A DNA stretch of 64,000 nucleotides from Isoetes taiwanensis (lineage: Eukaryota > Streptophyta > Lycopodiopsida > Isoetales > Isoetaceae), in the NCBI GenBank assembly GCA_021234155.1, contig JAJEKV010000499.1, positions 104,633-168,632 of the forward strand, read 5' to 3'. The translations under genes and the position numbers were made by a program. The notes beneath the pieces were generated by a model. That model was given only the letters and a program-made list of their open reading frames with translations. It made no database searches and was not told the DNA's origin. Positions 1 to 13,400 of this stretch are shown in pieces; the first letter of the stretch is position 1, and each line of letters opens with the position of its first letter.

Positions 1-358
1 TCCATATATCCAACAATAGTTGTTTCTTACAATAGTTGTTTCTTATGGCATTACGATGCCGAAAATGGAGGTAATTTGCAACAACGTTCAATAGTGGAAT
101 CCCGGCCTAAGTTAATTGGACTTCTAGGCAAAATGGCATGAAAAAAATATATGGAAAGCATTTGCAACAACGTTTGGAGCATGTTGAAATAGAATGCCGT
201 ACCATGTTTTGCTCTTATTTGACAAAGTAAAACATAGTTAGCGCCTATTCTAGTAATAATAGTCATCATCATGGGGAAGAAATTACTCCATAACACATTA
301 TTAACGACGTCAAAGGACATGTGAATGCCCCGTCAGTTAAGGTACGTTTGCTCTAGCA
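1..358 (+). promoter_or_regulatory. MED23 upstream region / presumed 5' UTR and promoter
   Basis: This stretch lies upstream of the MED23 start codon at 359. An in-frame TAA at 338-340 closes the frame, so 359 is the first usable ATG. The extreme left edge has a short direct repeat (CAATAGTTGTTTCTTA twice within 12-45), and GCAACAACGTT occurs twice (around 78 and 163). I see no clear TATA box and cannot place the transcription start. A reverse-strand open frame at 51-320 has no recognisable content. Confidence 0.45.
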
Positions 359-1468
359 ATGGAAGCAGGCGTCGGAAATAGCAATACGGTGGCCACCACC
401 AGAGTAGCAGTCCAGGAGCTCTTCCAACGCTACTTGGGTGTACGTTTGAGCTCCCTATGTTAGATATGAATCGAATGTGAATTTTCTTACAGCTAACAAA
501 CGTATGGACTCAGTTCTTCATGTAAATAACAGCTTCTCCATTTTGTACAGAGAAGTATCTTCGCGAAGATCGATTCTACTGGACCCGAAAACTCGTATGA
601 ACTAACCGTTTTACTACTTTCTTTTTATTATTACTAGACTGAGCTACTGTATGCTTTCATAAAGGATATGCTTCTTCTGCTGTCCAATGCAAATTCGTTC
701 TAAAATTAAAATACAAAAAGAAAGGCATTTGGCATTGTATTTCGACTGGATTGTGATCGCTTCATAAAACATTTCTCATATGCAACACGAACTTCTCCTT
801 AGTGATACTAAAAATGTTTTAAGTTTTCATTTTAACTTTTATGTATCTTGGCTATAAAAGGAACTAAAAATGTTGAGTTTTCAATTGAACTTTTATTTAT
901 CTTGGCTATAAAAGGAACTAAAGTTCAGCTATCTTATGTTTCTACAAAGTCACGTTTGGCATAGGAGGAATCACTGTCGTGTTTTCTATGGTTTGTCTTC
1001 ATAAATTTTCTTTCTTTTGGGCTACCTATTCCAACCTGTTAATTGGCAATCGGCATCCTCATTTGTTCCACATTTTGGATTTAACGAATTAGAATTAGAA
1101 ATTCAATTGTCCATAATGACAAAAGATACGAAGAAGAGAAAAGGATCACATTACGATGCTTTGTTTCTATGATGTTGTTAAGGAAGAAGGCATTGTTGCT
1201 TTGCCTTCAGGGCAGAGAATCTTGAATGAGGTTGTAGAATTGACAGTCTTTAATAAATCCTTCTTTCTTTCATTAGATGACGTATTTCAAGTTAACACAT
1301 GTAGTGTCTAGCTGAAGCTGTATTCTTCACTCTTTTCTTGAGCTTTGAAAACTTTATTTTGCATTTAATAGGGCATCTAAGTTAGCAAATCGACTTGCTT
1401 ATGGGCTACAGCTGCCAAAAGATGAACAATTTTCTGTTGACTTTTTGCGCCTGCAGAATCAGTTCCCA
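359..1468 (+). CDS. MED23: MED23 exons 1-3 (N-terminus)
   Basis: Exon 1 (359-439) gives 27 codons ending QELFQRYLG before a GTACGT donor. Exon 2 (551-594) follows a TACAG acceptor and ends in phase 2 before GTATGA. Exon 3 (1372-1468) starts in the matching phase after AATAG and ends ...LQNQFP before GTAAGT. The joined N-terminus has the same spacing from YLG to the DEQF motif as other plant MED23 proteins, which supports including the tiny exon 2. All three are too short to appear as ordinary open frames. Intron 2 holds a 52-bp tandem duplication (about 836-922). Confidence 0.8.
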
Positions 1469-4400
1469 GTAAGTTATTTTCTACATTTCTGTCATTCTGC
1501 GAGCCCACATACATGGATTTGATGTCTTTCTGAGGAGCTTTGGGGCTTGCATATGTACAGGATCATGACCAGTTACAGTCAATTACTGAATCATTGCTTG
1601 CCCTATTATTGGTGCAATGTGGAAGCAACATGCTTCAGGCTGAGTTCCTTTTTATTTGCATTACAAACCTTGACAAGGATGGGCCTTGTACAGTGGGATG
1701 GATTTATTCCTCTGTTATTGCGGGCTACGTCGGTGGCTGAGACTGGTAATCTTAATATTTATGGTGGGGTTGGGAATGGAACTGGTATGCTAGACCCTTC
1801 AATTTTGTTCCACTCACTTTCAAGTAGTCCAGTAGTGATAGAGACATCATCAAACGTTCAAGCCCCTGCCTCAGGCAAGGAGTCCGTGGAACAATTTAAT
1901 AGCATGGTTACGCCCTTTGGTATGTAAAGTAGCACTTATTGCCCTTCAAACTGAATTAAAGCCAGTTCCATGCTTTGAAATTCTGTGCCAAATAGTGCAA
2001 TGGACAAATGAATTTACACACAAGGAAATTAATGGAAGCGATGGCAGCAAACACAGGACATTTGGTGTTTCTACATGGCTATACGACTGTCTAGAAGTCC
2101 TATGGGCATTGGTAGGGAGAGAGAGATGCCATGTGCCATTTTATGCTTTATTACATGATCAAACACAATTGCACATAGATTACTGGCCTGAAGATGAAAC
2201 TCTTCTACATCTATTCCTGGAGGTACACAGGAGGCGAGACAGGATTGCTCTCCATATGCAGACGTTTGATGGTCACTTGCTTTGTCCAACATTTGCAACC
2301 CTAAGGATGGTCTCATTAACATATCCAGGAGCGATGGGAGAGCCCTTGCATGGTGAGGTAACTTTTTACAGCAACTATGTCACCAAAAAGTATTCATATC
2401 ATGTTTTTAGGGGAAATTGTGGTTAAGTGAAGAATTTATTTTCCCTTTTCATCCACTTATTGAATAATGAGCCCACAAGCGTAAGCTGCATATTTGCTCC
2501 ATCTTCAAATTTTGCATTATTTGGTGCAGGAGGTTGCATCATCTATCAAGAGAGGTACCTTAGACTGGGAGAGAGCCTTACGGTGTCTAAGACATGGGTT
2601 GCGTTGTAATCCTTCAACAGATTATTGGAGACGAGTTTTACTTTTTGCCCCATGTTATAAGCAACAGCTACAACAAAGTGCTGCTCCAAGAGCTGGGCCT
2701 TTTGGGTGGACGCAGCCTGGGTACATCTTCTCTTCGGAAATGACGTGCGAGGCGGTAGTAGAAAGAATTATGGATCTGATGCAGGCCTCTGCCACAGGCA
2801 AGTACTGTTGCTAAACTGGTCCCTGTTATTTGTCAATTGTATGTATGTGCATGTGGCTTGCTATCTCTTTGTGGCCTTTGTTTCCAGTTGCCTGTATTGT
2901 GTAACAAATGCCTGTCAGCGGCTATGGCTGCCTATTTAGGTGCATAGGTGCATTTAACGGTGGGCTGCTGCTGAGATTATTTTTACATACATGCTAAATG
3001 ATATCTCTTCTACCTGCTTCGAGCAAGCCTTGCGTATATACGGCTCTTCATTCTGTTCCTTTGGAGTGGAAAGGATGGAATATTATTGACATAAAGATAG
3101 AAAGATTTGCTTCCAATATTCTTAGCTTTGGTGTCAAAGCCTTGTAGTTTAATTTGAGAATGGCATGGTGAAAAGAAGTATAGAAATAACAAATACTAAG
3201 CAGTCCCTAGTGTGGGTTTGTTGTTATGTAGGTATTTTAAGAACCAATAAAAAGTTTAAACATAGTCTAACGTACATATTCCAGGTAGCAGCAATACAAT
3301 GGTTGGGTCATCTGTTATGTCAGAAAATGCCCGTTGGCAAGAGTGGTTGACTTTTGCAGACCTCTTCTACTTCTTTATGCGTAGGGGATATTTGGATTTC
3401 GTGGAATTTATTGATAAACTTGAGGCTGCCTTTGCAAGTAATGAACAGCCGCCCTTGCGAACTAATCATGTTACATGGCTTCTTGCTCAAGTGTTCCGAC
3501 TTGAGACAGTTACATCAGCATTAAACACAGACTCCAAGGTTTGTATCTCATCTGATGTAACACAGTCCTGATTTTTCAAGCTGCATGATTGCTTACTTAG
3601 CCTTTTATGCCAAGCTAGACTTCAATTGCAGCGGGCAATATGAAACATAAGAATAGACACAGTTAAGGGTCATGGACGTTTCTTCTTGCCAGTGCCATGC
3701 TGGTATTATTCCATAGATTTGCCACATTCGTAATAAGGCCAGAGACTTCACATAAAGTGGAAAGTGAAACATAAGAAAAGACACAGTCAAGGGTCATAGA
3801 CGTTTCTTCTTGCTAGTGCCATGCTGGTATTATTCCATAGATTTGCCACATGTAATAAGGCCAGAGACTTCACATAAAGTGGAAAGGTTTATGGAAGACA
3901 GGTAATACAGAAATAACTTCAAGACCAACTATTTCAACTTCCAAAAGCATAAAAAGAAAGTTCAGAGGATGAGTAGCGTGAAATAATCATGAATATGTAC
4001 CCTATGAACCTGCTCTGCCCCTTCTGAGACAACCTCCTCATGTGGTGAAATCTTTTGTCTGAAGGATTAATATTGGGCTGAGGCGCATGGTCATAGGAGT
4101 ATCTTAAAAACATGGCCGAGGTGATCTCTTACAGTTCCCTTAGGAACTATAAATTATAGGCTGCAGAAAGCATACAAGCAAAAATTCCATCTCTTTTCCT
4201 AATTCATCACTATATGTTGGTTGTGGCGATGCAGTAACTACTAAGCGTTGCTTTTTCCAACATGTTAGATCTAATTTCCCTTCTCATTTTTCTGTGTTCT
4301 TATTTGGGAATTTACTTTCTTGACAGCCAGAATATTTTCATATTACATGAATAAAGGAAGCATTCTTGGCACTCTAAATATATGCTATATCTAATACATA

Positions 4401-7400
4401 GTAGAAGGCCAGAGTCAATGGAAAAATAGGTCCTGATTGAATTATTAGTAAGAGGCAATGTAAAAGTAGGTTCTGATTGAATTATTTTTTGATATCGAGG
4501 TCTGCATGCTGTATCTGGTACAAACTTATTAATAAACCTTTTAGCTGTTGCTTCCTCCTAGACCCAAGTGGTCTCTCGTAGACTTTAATATAATCTTTCT
4601 TTCTTTTTTATTTCCTAACAGGCTGAAACAATGCAAAAGATTCTATCCTTTCATATGTCAGATAGGCCATTGGAGCAAGCTACAAATATTACACCGCAAA
4701 GTATGCTGCTTGATTTTGTCGGAAGCAGTCAGATATTACGTCTCTGGGCATTAAATCGTGCAGTAAAAGAACATTTGACTGGGAATCGTATGCCAGAACA
4801 CATTCAGAAAGGGAAAGCAATTGATGAATGGTGGAAACAAGTTCAAAATAGTACGTTGTCCAGTTATTGATATTGAGTAGTTTTTTAAGAAAGTAATAAA
4901 TGAAAACGCTGCTTTTATGCATTAGATTGCAAATTCTTTTGTGAGGGGCCACAATCTATTTGAGGCTCGGAATTTATTTACTTTGATAACTCACTTCCTA
5001 TTATGACAGATATTGCTCATACGTATAGTCTACTTTGCGTTCTAATTTCTGTTTTTGATGCAGGAGAACGTGTTCTGGATTATGCAAATCTGGATGACAG
5101 GGCCACGGGAATGGTGTGGGTGCTGTCACATACTGTAACACAGCCTATCTGTGATGCTATTATGACATGGATGAAAGCCAATGGTATAGGTGAGGTGGCA
5201 CTTTTAGGACAACCTGGGGAAAGGCTTGCAATAGTGCAGGAAACACGTCCTTTACCAGTAAGTACGCTCTCCGGTTTGTCCTTGCACCTTTGTATGCGGC
5301 TTATAAATCAAATTGAGGACCAAATTTTTGCCGGCCAGGTAAACCCCCTATTATGGTTGTAAATTGATTTTTCTATGCGTTGAGCATTGAAGTTAGTTAT
5401 ATTGTAACATAAACTTTGCTCCACTCTCTTAAATAGTTAGTTGATGTTTCAGAGCTGTACTGCTTCCTGCAATGCCAGTTGAAGTATAGTGTCTACATTT
5501 ATGAAGTTTCTTGTTGCCTCATGGATTTTCTACTGCTATGCTATGTTTTTTTTTCGAAGCACAGTGATCAGTTAGGTCTGACAATTGAGACAGAGGTACT
5601 ATGGCATCACTTAATTTTTCAATTCTAGGGCGTTCTTTCTAAGGAGAACTTTCTAGACTGATGGTTTTATAGTAAGACCAGGTTATTTTGGGATTGAACT
5701 TCCAAATAAGACCAGATTCTCAATGGGACAGTTCACGGTGTCCTCATCAGTTGGTATTTGAGCTGGGACGTGCTAAACATCTTAGCCGGGAGGATAGGAA
5801 ACATGCTGTATGCAATTTGGTAAAGTCAGAAGAGCACATGAAGTATTATGACCAGAAATGTATATGTTTATTTGTTCATGAGCTCGCTCAGAAAAGGGGC
5901 ATCCTCAAAAACAGCAACAGCAGCCCTAGTGGCCTAAAGCAGACAGCAATTTCTTCATTCTTCCTTGTTGATGAAACTGGAACGATGGACGCCTTCCTGA
6001 AGAAAAGGAAACATCATAATATTAAAGGAATGATTATTGGGCAGCAAAATAGAAGCATGAGCATTCTTTTCAGAAGAAAATACAGGATAGGGTTTAAAAG
6101 CGACCAAATGTTGGTATCAGATCAGTCCTTGGAACAGCCATGATGGCAATTGGATCATCTTCCTAGGAACCCTAAATTGATTTGCAATATTACTCCTTTT
6201 TAGTGTCTTGGAGGTTTCACCTTCCTTGCAGATCCTCAATTTTATATGTTATTGATTTCAAAGACCCTATGGGTCTTCCGTAGATGTTAGTAATAATCTT
6301 TTTTTGCTTTCTTTCTTTTTTAACAACTGATGGCCTCTTTATATGGCTTGCTGTTTATAACTCATCCATGTTAAAATTTGGTGACCTAGGCACCAAGAAA
6401 CAGGGAAGCAAAGCAAGAAGCAAAGAGAGCTCGTGAACCAAGCAAAAAGAACAGCTGAGTTCACCTAAGAAAAAATTACATTGCACCTTTATTGGACATG
6501 CATGCTCTTCCTAATATCTAGACTAGCATTTCGTTCTAGTAATTAACTTCTAACTACTCTTCTGACTTATGTGCCACGTCATGGACCCAAACCTAGAGGA
6601 CCTGGTGTTGATTTTGCACCCAACTTATTCCAATGGCCACAAATATGGTTTATATCACACAGCTTTGACATCCTCCTTTGAAACATCTTTAGGACATCAA
6701 GAATCACAGTTTTAAGAGCCTAGATCCTCCCTTTTAAATTGGAATTCTTCTCATCTTCACTTTGGGCTTGGTCAAATCTGGTAGAAACTGTTTCCATTTG
6801 GCTGGCTTGCAGGAATTGATTGCTAGAACAAATAAGCAGGAAACTCTTCATGATGATCTTCAATACCATCTGTGATGGATTGACCAAGGATAAAGTTAGC
6901 CATATCCATAGAGAATGCATTTGCTGGAGGAGATTTGGCATGCTGTTTGGAGCATTCCTTAAACCAGTAGCCTTTCCCACCACAGCTAGCACAGATACGG
7001 CGAGGGCATAAGTTCACTTCCTTTCTGTTGCAGCAAAAGCAGAAATGTGGGGGGCAGGGCACTGGCTGAGATCTAACTTGACAGGTCTCCCTCAACTCTA
7101 ACTCGGGGCAATATTGATAAAAGCTGGGGACAGCCTATGTAACATAGATTGGGTCACACATTTAATCATCCACTATTTTGCTGCTACATTCACTTTGATC
7201 TGCATAATCTTTCCAAGATAATTATGCTTGCTCTTGGAATGATCGAGCTTAATTGCATACAATCTTCCGTTAGATACATGGGCTCTGTGTCATTAGCATT
7301 CTCATACACGATTTGAAGTTCCTCAATGCTGCCAAAGAGGTTTTTAAGCCTGCAATATGATTAGCAGCAGTGAGTTCAATGGTCATTCCCAGAGCCTTGG

Positions 7401-10400
7401 CACTTAACTTTCTGCTTTCGTCTCTTTTGGCATATGGCATCCTAAAACTCTTCAAGTTCAAGTCCCATGACTAAATGACATCTCAGCGTATTGGAGGAAA
7501 GGACTTAATGCATAGAGTGGCCTTCAGTGGAAAATAACACATTAGAAAACGTTCATTTGATACCGCTACATACTATAAAGAAAGAGAAAAGCGAGAAAAT
7601 AAGATTTTATTAATGTCTATGGGAGACCATTTGGGCTATGAGACCAAATACACACAATAATTTTCATCATCTAGGAGCATCCCCCTAGGTTGAAAGTGCT
7701 CAATAAATCTAGGAAGTAATTAAGAAACAAAATACAGAAGTAAAGCTTATTATGGGATCTGGTTCTGTGTGCCCCATAGATGGTCTGAAGAATGATGTGA
7801 TGATGTCTTGGGGGTCTTATTCTTCTTCATATAGAGCTGTCTGGCGTTTCTTAGCTTTTTTTTTGGCCCCTAATAGCAGACTCCTTCAAACAATTCTGGT
7901 TCTTTTCATGCTATTGTTACTCAAATTGATGACCGAATTGGGTATAAAAAAGGGTCCGTGACTGTTTTCTTTAACCATTATGTAGCTGATTTTTCTTTTT
8001 GTTTGAGAATGCTTTTTCTTAGTTGGGTGAGTAGTTCATGAGCTGCCACAAGGTGGTTGGGTTCCTGAAAAAGCAAAAAGCAATGGTATCTACTTTCCCC
8101 AATGGTATTTAAAGTACCATGTCATTCTTTGCACCATGGCAAATATTATTGTAGGTTACAGGAAATGTATGAGCTCAAACATTCAAGAGCATTAAAGGAA
8201 GTATAGCTAAGTGTCTTAACTCTTGGTGCAAATAAGTGGGTTGGAAAGTTCTGTTACGATTCTGAGCTGGAATCTGTAGCAGTGGCCTGGTGAGGTCTTA
8301 TGAGGCGCAGCCAGAATAGTCATATAAGGTGGAAGCCTTATATGCCAAGCCATCTTTGGTGAAAGGTCTTGGGAGGAAAGGGAGTGGATATGTATATGAG
8401 AGGAAGACGTCCAAGGGGGATATCTGGCAATCATCTCTTTGGTTGTGCGCTTTGAGGAGATGGTCAGGCTGTGTAACGATGAGCTCTGGCTGGTGCTATC
8501 GTGAATCCACGGTTGGGTGGCTGCTGCTCTACTCCTTTCCTTGCAGTCTCCATAGTCGTGCGTGGACTTAGCCTGATTCACTTCCTGTTCACTTCCTGTT
8601 TGTAACAAGCTGTGACCTGAATTAATTTTATGGTGCACCTTTGTTTGTGTTTCCATTTTAAGTGATTTATATTGAGTCATAGGAGCAGACTCCCGTATCT
8701 GACAGGAGAATGTTTGCCTGCATTATCTTTGTACTCTTGACTTCTGGAGGATTGTAGAAATGCATTGTATGAGAAAAGATGATATCAATTATGCCTTTAC
8801 AGTGTATTGGTATGCATGATGTTATGTTATTGTTGCTTGCAGGTTCTACCAAGTATAGCTATGTTGGAAACATATGTGCGTCTTCTGCTTATTGCTCCCC
8901 AAACACTCTTCCAGCTTCATCTTAATGTAAGTTGGGTATTTTTTTATACATTTTAGGTGGCTACAAATGCGCCCTAGCTGTTGATGATCTGATGTAATAT
9001 TTGGCTCATAGACCCAAGCGGTCTCCCACAGATGTTAATATAACCTCCTCCCTCCCCTCCACATTTAAGACAACTTATGAACGTCGCTTAAATTTCTCAA
9101 GCTTTTCCAGAGAAACTGCCTAATTTGTCCATTTTATTCACATTCCTGGACTATGCTAATCTGGATTGGATTGGTAAGCAAAGTTTGGGTTCATGAATTT
9201 GGGGTTAGTGATAAGGCTAAAAGCTTTAACTTGTTGGTTTAATGCATGAGCAAAAATCTTCTCTTGTCCTGCTATTTTGCATATTGCATCCCCAATCAAA
9301 AGAATTATTTGCCTTTATTCAACTACCGTAATGGCCACATTCCTCAAACCCATTCCATCATTTATCTGAATACGTTTGCATCCTTGAAACGATGGACCAC
9401 CTTATCTTGACCCTGATACTATATTAGAAACTCAGGATGGACTGGCCAACTATCGGACCCATCAAGCCAAGTGCTGTATTACTGAGCTACCGCCCTGTGT
9501 ATGCCACTACATATATTTTCCAACGACTTGATCAATCCTTGATGCCTTCTATTCACTGAATTGCCCAATTCTTGTTCATCCTTGGTACTAAGTCTTGTCT
9601 AAGAAAGTAATGTAGTAAAATACAGATGCATTGCTGGACACAAGATCCAGGCAGCAGCCCGTGTGAACATTTTTACTGTTTTTTGTTATCCTCATGGAGA
9701 GTAGCAACTTTCCTCGTGGAAATTTTACTTGTTTGTCAGGCACAATTACATAATTTGATTAAATCACAGCGTTTTCAAGAAGTGTCTTAGTTACGTAAAT
9801 ACTTTCGTCTCTTAGACCCCAGGGTCTTTAAGAGATCGTGAATATATCATTTTGTTTTTTTGTTTTATAACTATAATAGACAAGCCAGCAAAACGAAATA
9901 GAAATAAGCTCTAAGGACAAGCTCAAATTTTGTTCTGATGTCAGCATTTAGTCCCTTTCTATCACGCATCCTCTTTTGAAGGTTTAGCCATGTGTTTGAG
10001 ACAACAAATCATGTTGGATAGCTGCTGATCAACTTTATATTAAGTTTTTTGTTAAATTGTATTAAAATGGTGGGATGCCATCCACTGAGAAGCACAGTCT
10101 AATTATTTTAGAGAACCAGCATGTCCAACCTTGTCAGCCAAGTTTTTAAAGATAGTTATGCCAACCAACTTCATTTCGCAGTGATGCCATTCAGTTTCAT
10201 AGATCATTTCAGACTTCCGATACAGGATCCCATTTCTTTTTTGCAGCTGTCCATGAGTGATGCACATAAAATCCGTGCAAGTATTCTTCCGTCTAGGTAC
10301 TAGAACATCATTTGCTTTGTTATTTTCACAAGCTACAGGCCAAATATTTTCCCTTTAGGCAGTCTCGTTTGGCGCTTTTACATGTTGCCAAAATGGAAGG

Positions 10401-13400
10401 CCACTTTGTCCGTTTCAGCAAGTATGCTGTTAGCATTTCAGATGTGTTTAGCTTAGTGATAACATCACACTGCTGAGGTGGCATTGTGGAAGACATGGCA
10501 TATATAAGCCATAGTCATTCAAGTTAGCAGTTAGTTTTTCTCTTGTATGCTTTTCGTAGATTCTTCAGCCACTCCGCTTCAACTGGACGCAGCATTCCAG
10601 TTAGTCTCTTTTTTGCACAAAGTGCACCAACTCGGGTCCTCGCAGCAAGGCCAATGCAGGCTTCCATGGATTGCTCTCAAGAGCTCCAAAAATCTGGCTG
10701 AAAAGGAAGTGCAGGAATGTTGGTACGCAAAAGCATCGCAATGGGCTGCTTCTTTAGGATTTGGCTTGGGAAACCTGCCTCCCTTTCAACATAACGTAGC
10801 TGCAGCTAATACGGCGGTAAAACCTGGAGCAAAAAAGAGACTTGAAAAAGATAAGAACCAGCTCATACGGCACGATCTGGAAATTTTATACATATCAAAG
10901 ACATGGTTAACTCCAAGTGATCTTCCTACCAAGATGCAATTTTTACAAAGATCACTTCCTTGAGTTCAATGAAGATGGTTTCATCGAGCGACCAGGATAT
11001 TTGAATATTCACCTTGCACATAAGCTGAGACATGCTATCGGTCAGCTCAGGGTCTCATCTCATCAGCTCGAGATTGAAGCTGGTCGTGCTAGTAGACCAA
11101 AGGTGGAGCGCTCAAAAAGGATCTGCAGACTATGTCACTTGAATGTAATTGAGTCTGAGGAACATTTCATCTTCACATGTCCAGTCTATTATGAAATATG
11201 GGGCAGATTCCATTGCCTATTTCGGGAACCTTCCTCCCTCTCCAAACTGATCAGAAATCGCCTATGAGGATCAGAAATGTATAGCTCTTTTTCTTCACCA
11301 AATGACTGTGCATAGAAGAAATCTATTAAAGGAGCAAGCTAGGGGGAAGAGCGGGACATGAAAAACGATCCCATCATAAAAGGCTGATCACTCTCTTTCT
11401 CATTGGCGGTGCTAATGATAATAAACGGAAGGCAGGTTCTCTTCCTGGACCATCTCATCCAATCTCAAAAGGAGTAACCATGAAAGTGTCTAGAAGAAGA
11501 AAGCGGACAGTAAAGGAAAAACATAAGCAGTCCTTCAAAAGAGAAAACAAGTCTGGCATCACTTTATACTTTGAGCCCGTGGCCAAGAAGACAAAAGTTT
11601 CTCTTAATTTCATTGTTTTAGTTTTCTTTTTCTTTTTTTTAAGCAATATCTCTAGGTGGCTGCAAATGCGCCCCTAGCTGGACATGATTGATGTATATTT
11701 GGTCTCATAGACCCAAATGGTCTCTCGTAGATGTTAATATAATCTTTGAGCGTCTACTCGTCTACTCAGACATTTTGTAACTCCTTTTCAATTCCGTATA
11801 TGACCAAAATGTCGTCATGGTATTAGACCGGGTCGGAATGAAGGTTAGTGCAATTTTTCATCTATCTGGAGGCCATTTTTTTTCCAATTCTTCGTAATTT
11901 GTCACCCGGCTGCCAAATTCGTGGACTTCAGGCCGGTTTTGGTCTTACATCAACTGCAGATATATCCATTTCTCACCTATTATTTTCGTCCTTTCTTTAT
12001 TGCCCGTTTTCTTGACTCAGGATCTGTCATCAGAGTTTATTTTCTGTGTTCTATATGAATGCTCTACATTCCTGAATATTATTCATGATTTACTCAATGG
12101 AGATAATCATTATACAGGGTATGATAATTTGGAGATCAATCTGTGCTAAACAAGCTGTCTGCAGTTTTAGCCTCCACTTGGAATTCCAAGATTTCAGATG
12201 AATTGGAGACAAATGAAACAGCCCTCACCCTTCCCAAAGCCACAGTATCTGATGATTTCAAGAGAGATCTCAGATCTCTTCACACCTTCAATGAGGCCTT
12301 GGATTTTGTAAATAAAACTCCATGCAAAGAGGGGCTGGACAGATGTTCTCACTCCAATGGAAAATTGGTAATCTCAAATTACAGGACTGCTCCAACATGC
12401 AAGAATATCTTGACAAGCTTAAGATGCTTAAAGACAAATATTCAGGGGCTAGTGGCAATATGGATGATTCAACTTTAATCCTTCGTATGAAATCATCAAG
12501 ATTACCTTTAATGAGCTTCTCCAGCAACTTCTGGAAGCCGAATTAAAGCTTAAAAAGCCAGATTATATTGAAGGACTCATTATTCTCAAGTGCAGTCTAC
12601 TCATGCCCAGTCCAACAAGTCTCTTCAGGTTCCTCTAATCCTCCCAACAGTTCTTATTCACTGTAGCAAGAAGGGGCACTTTAAGAAGAGCTGCAGATAA
12701 CTTCAACGAGATATTAAGCAGTATCTCCAAGATAAAGCAAAGAAACCAGTCAAAGCTTCTTCTACTTCAGCGTCTACGTCTGTTCTCTCATCATCTTTAC
12801 CGTCAGATTCTTCTCAAGCTCTTGCAGCTAATGTTTCCAACCTCTCTATTGATCAACTTGAAACTCAATTTCTCTGCAGGATGGCTGAGAAATTTCAGTC
12901 AGATGCATGGTTACTAGACTCAGGTTAAATCTGAAGGTATAGGTGCTGTTCCTTGAAAATGAAGAACATCATACGCTCAAAATTGATTATGTTGGTCTTG
13001 TACCTGGCCTTCTCGTACGAGGAAGAATCCAATACAGCATGTGAACTTAGAACTTTTAGGTCCTATTGCTCAAGGCAAACTCCGTGATGACAGTCTGTAT
13101 TATCTTAGTGTTAAATCCTCCGTAGCACCAACAGCTTCCTCTCTTGTCGCAGCTGTACCTCACTAAGACACCAGAACAGTCATGGCATGTTCGGTTTGGA
13201 CATCTGCATAGTGATGCATTGTACATTGCCTTCACGTTAAAAATGGTTGATGGCTTACCTCAGCTTGGACCACAACATGCTGATTGTACTGTGTGCAGAC
13301 TTGGGAAATAACTTCAGGCACCCTATCCTCATCCTAAATTTTGGGCTACTCAACCGTTGGAATTAGTACATTCAGATATTTGTCACATGCCAATCAAATC

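Noticed and set aside
836-922. Two TATAAAAG boxes as an alternative promoter in intron 2
   Set aside because: They are part of a tandem duplication and precede no plausible alternative first exon.
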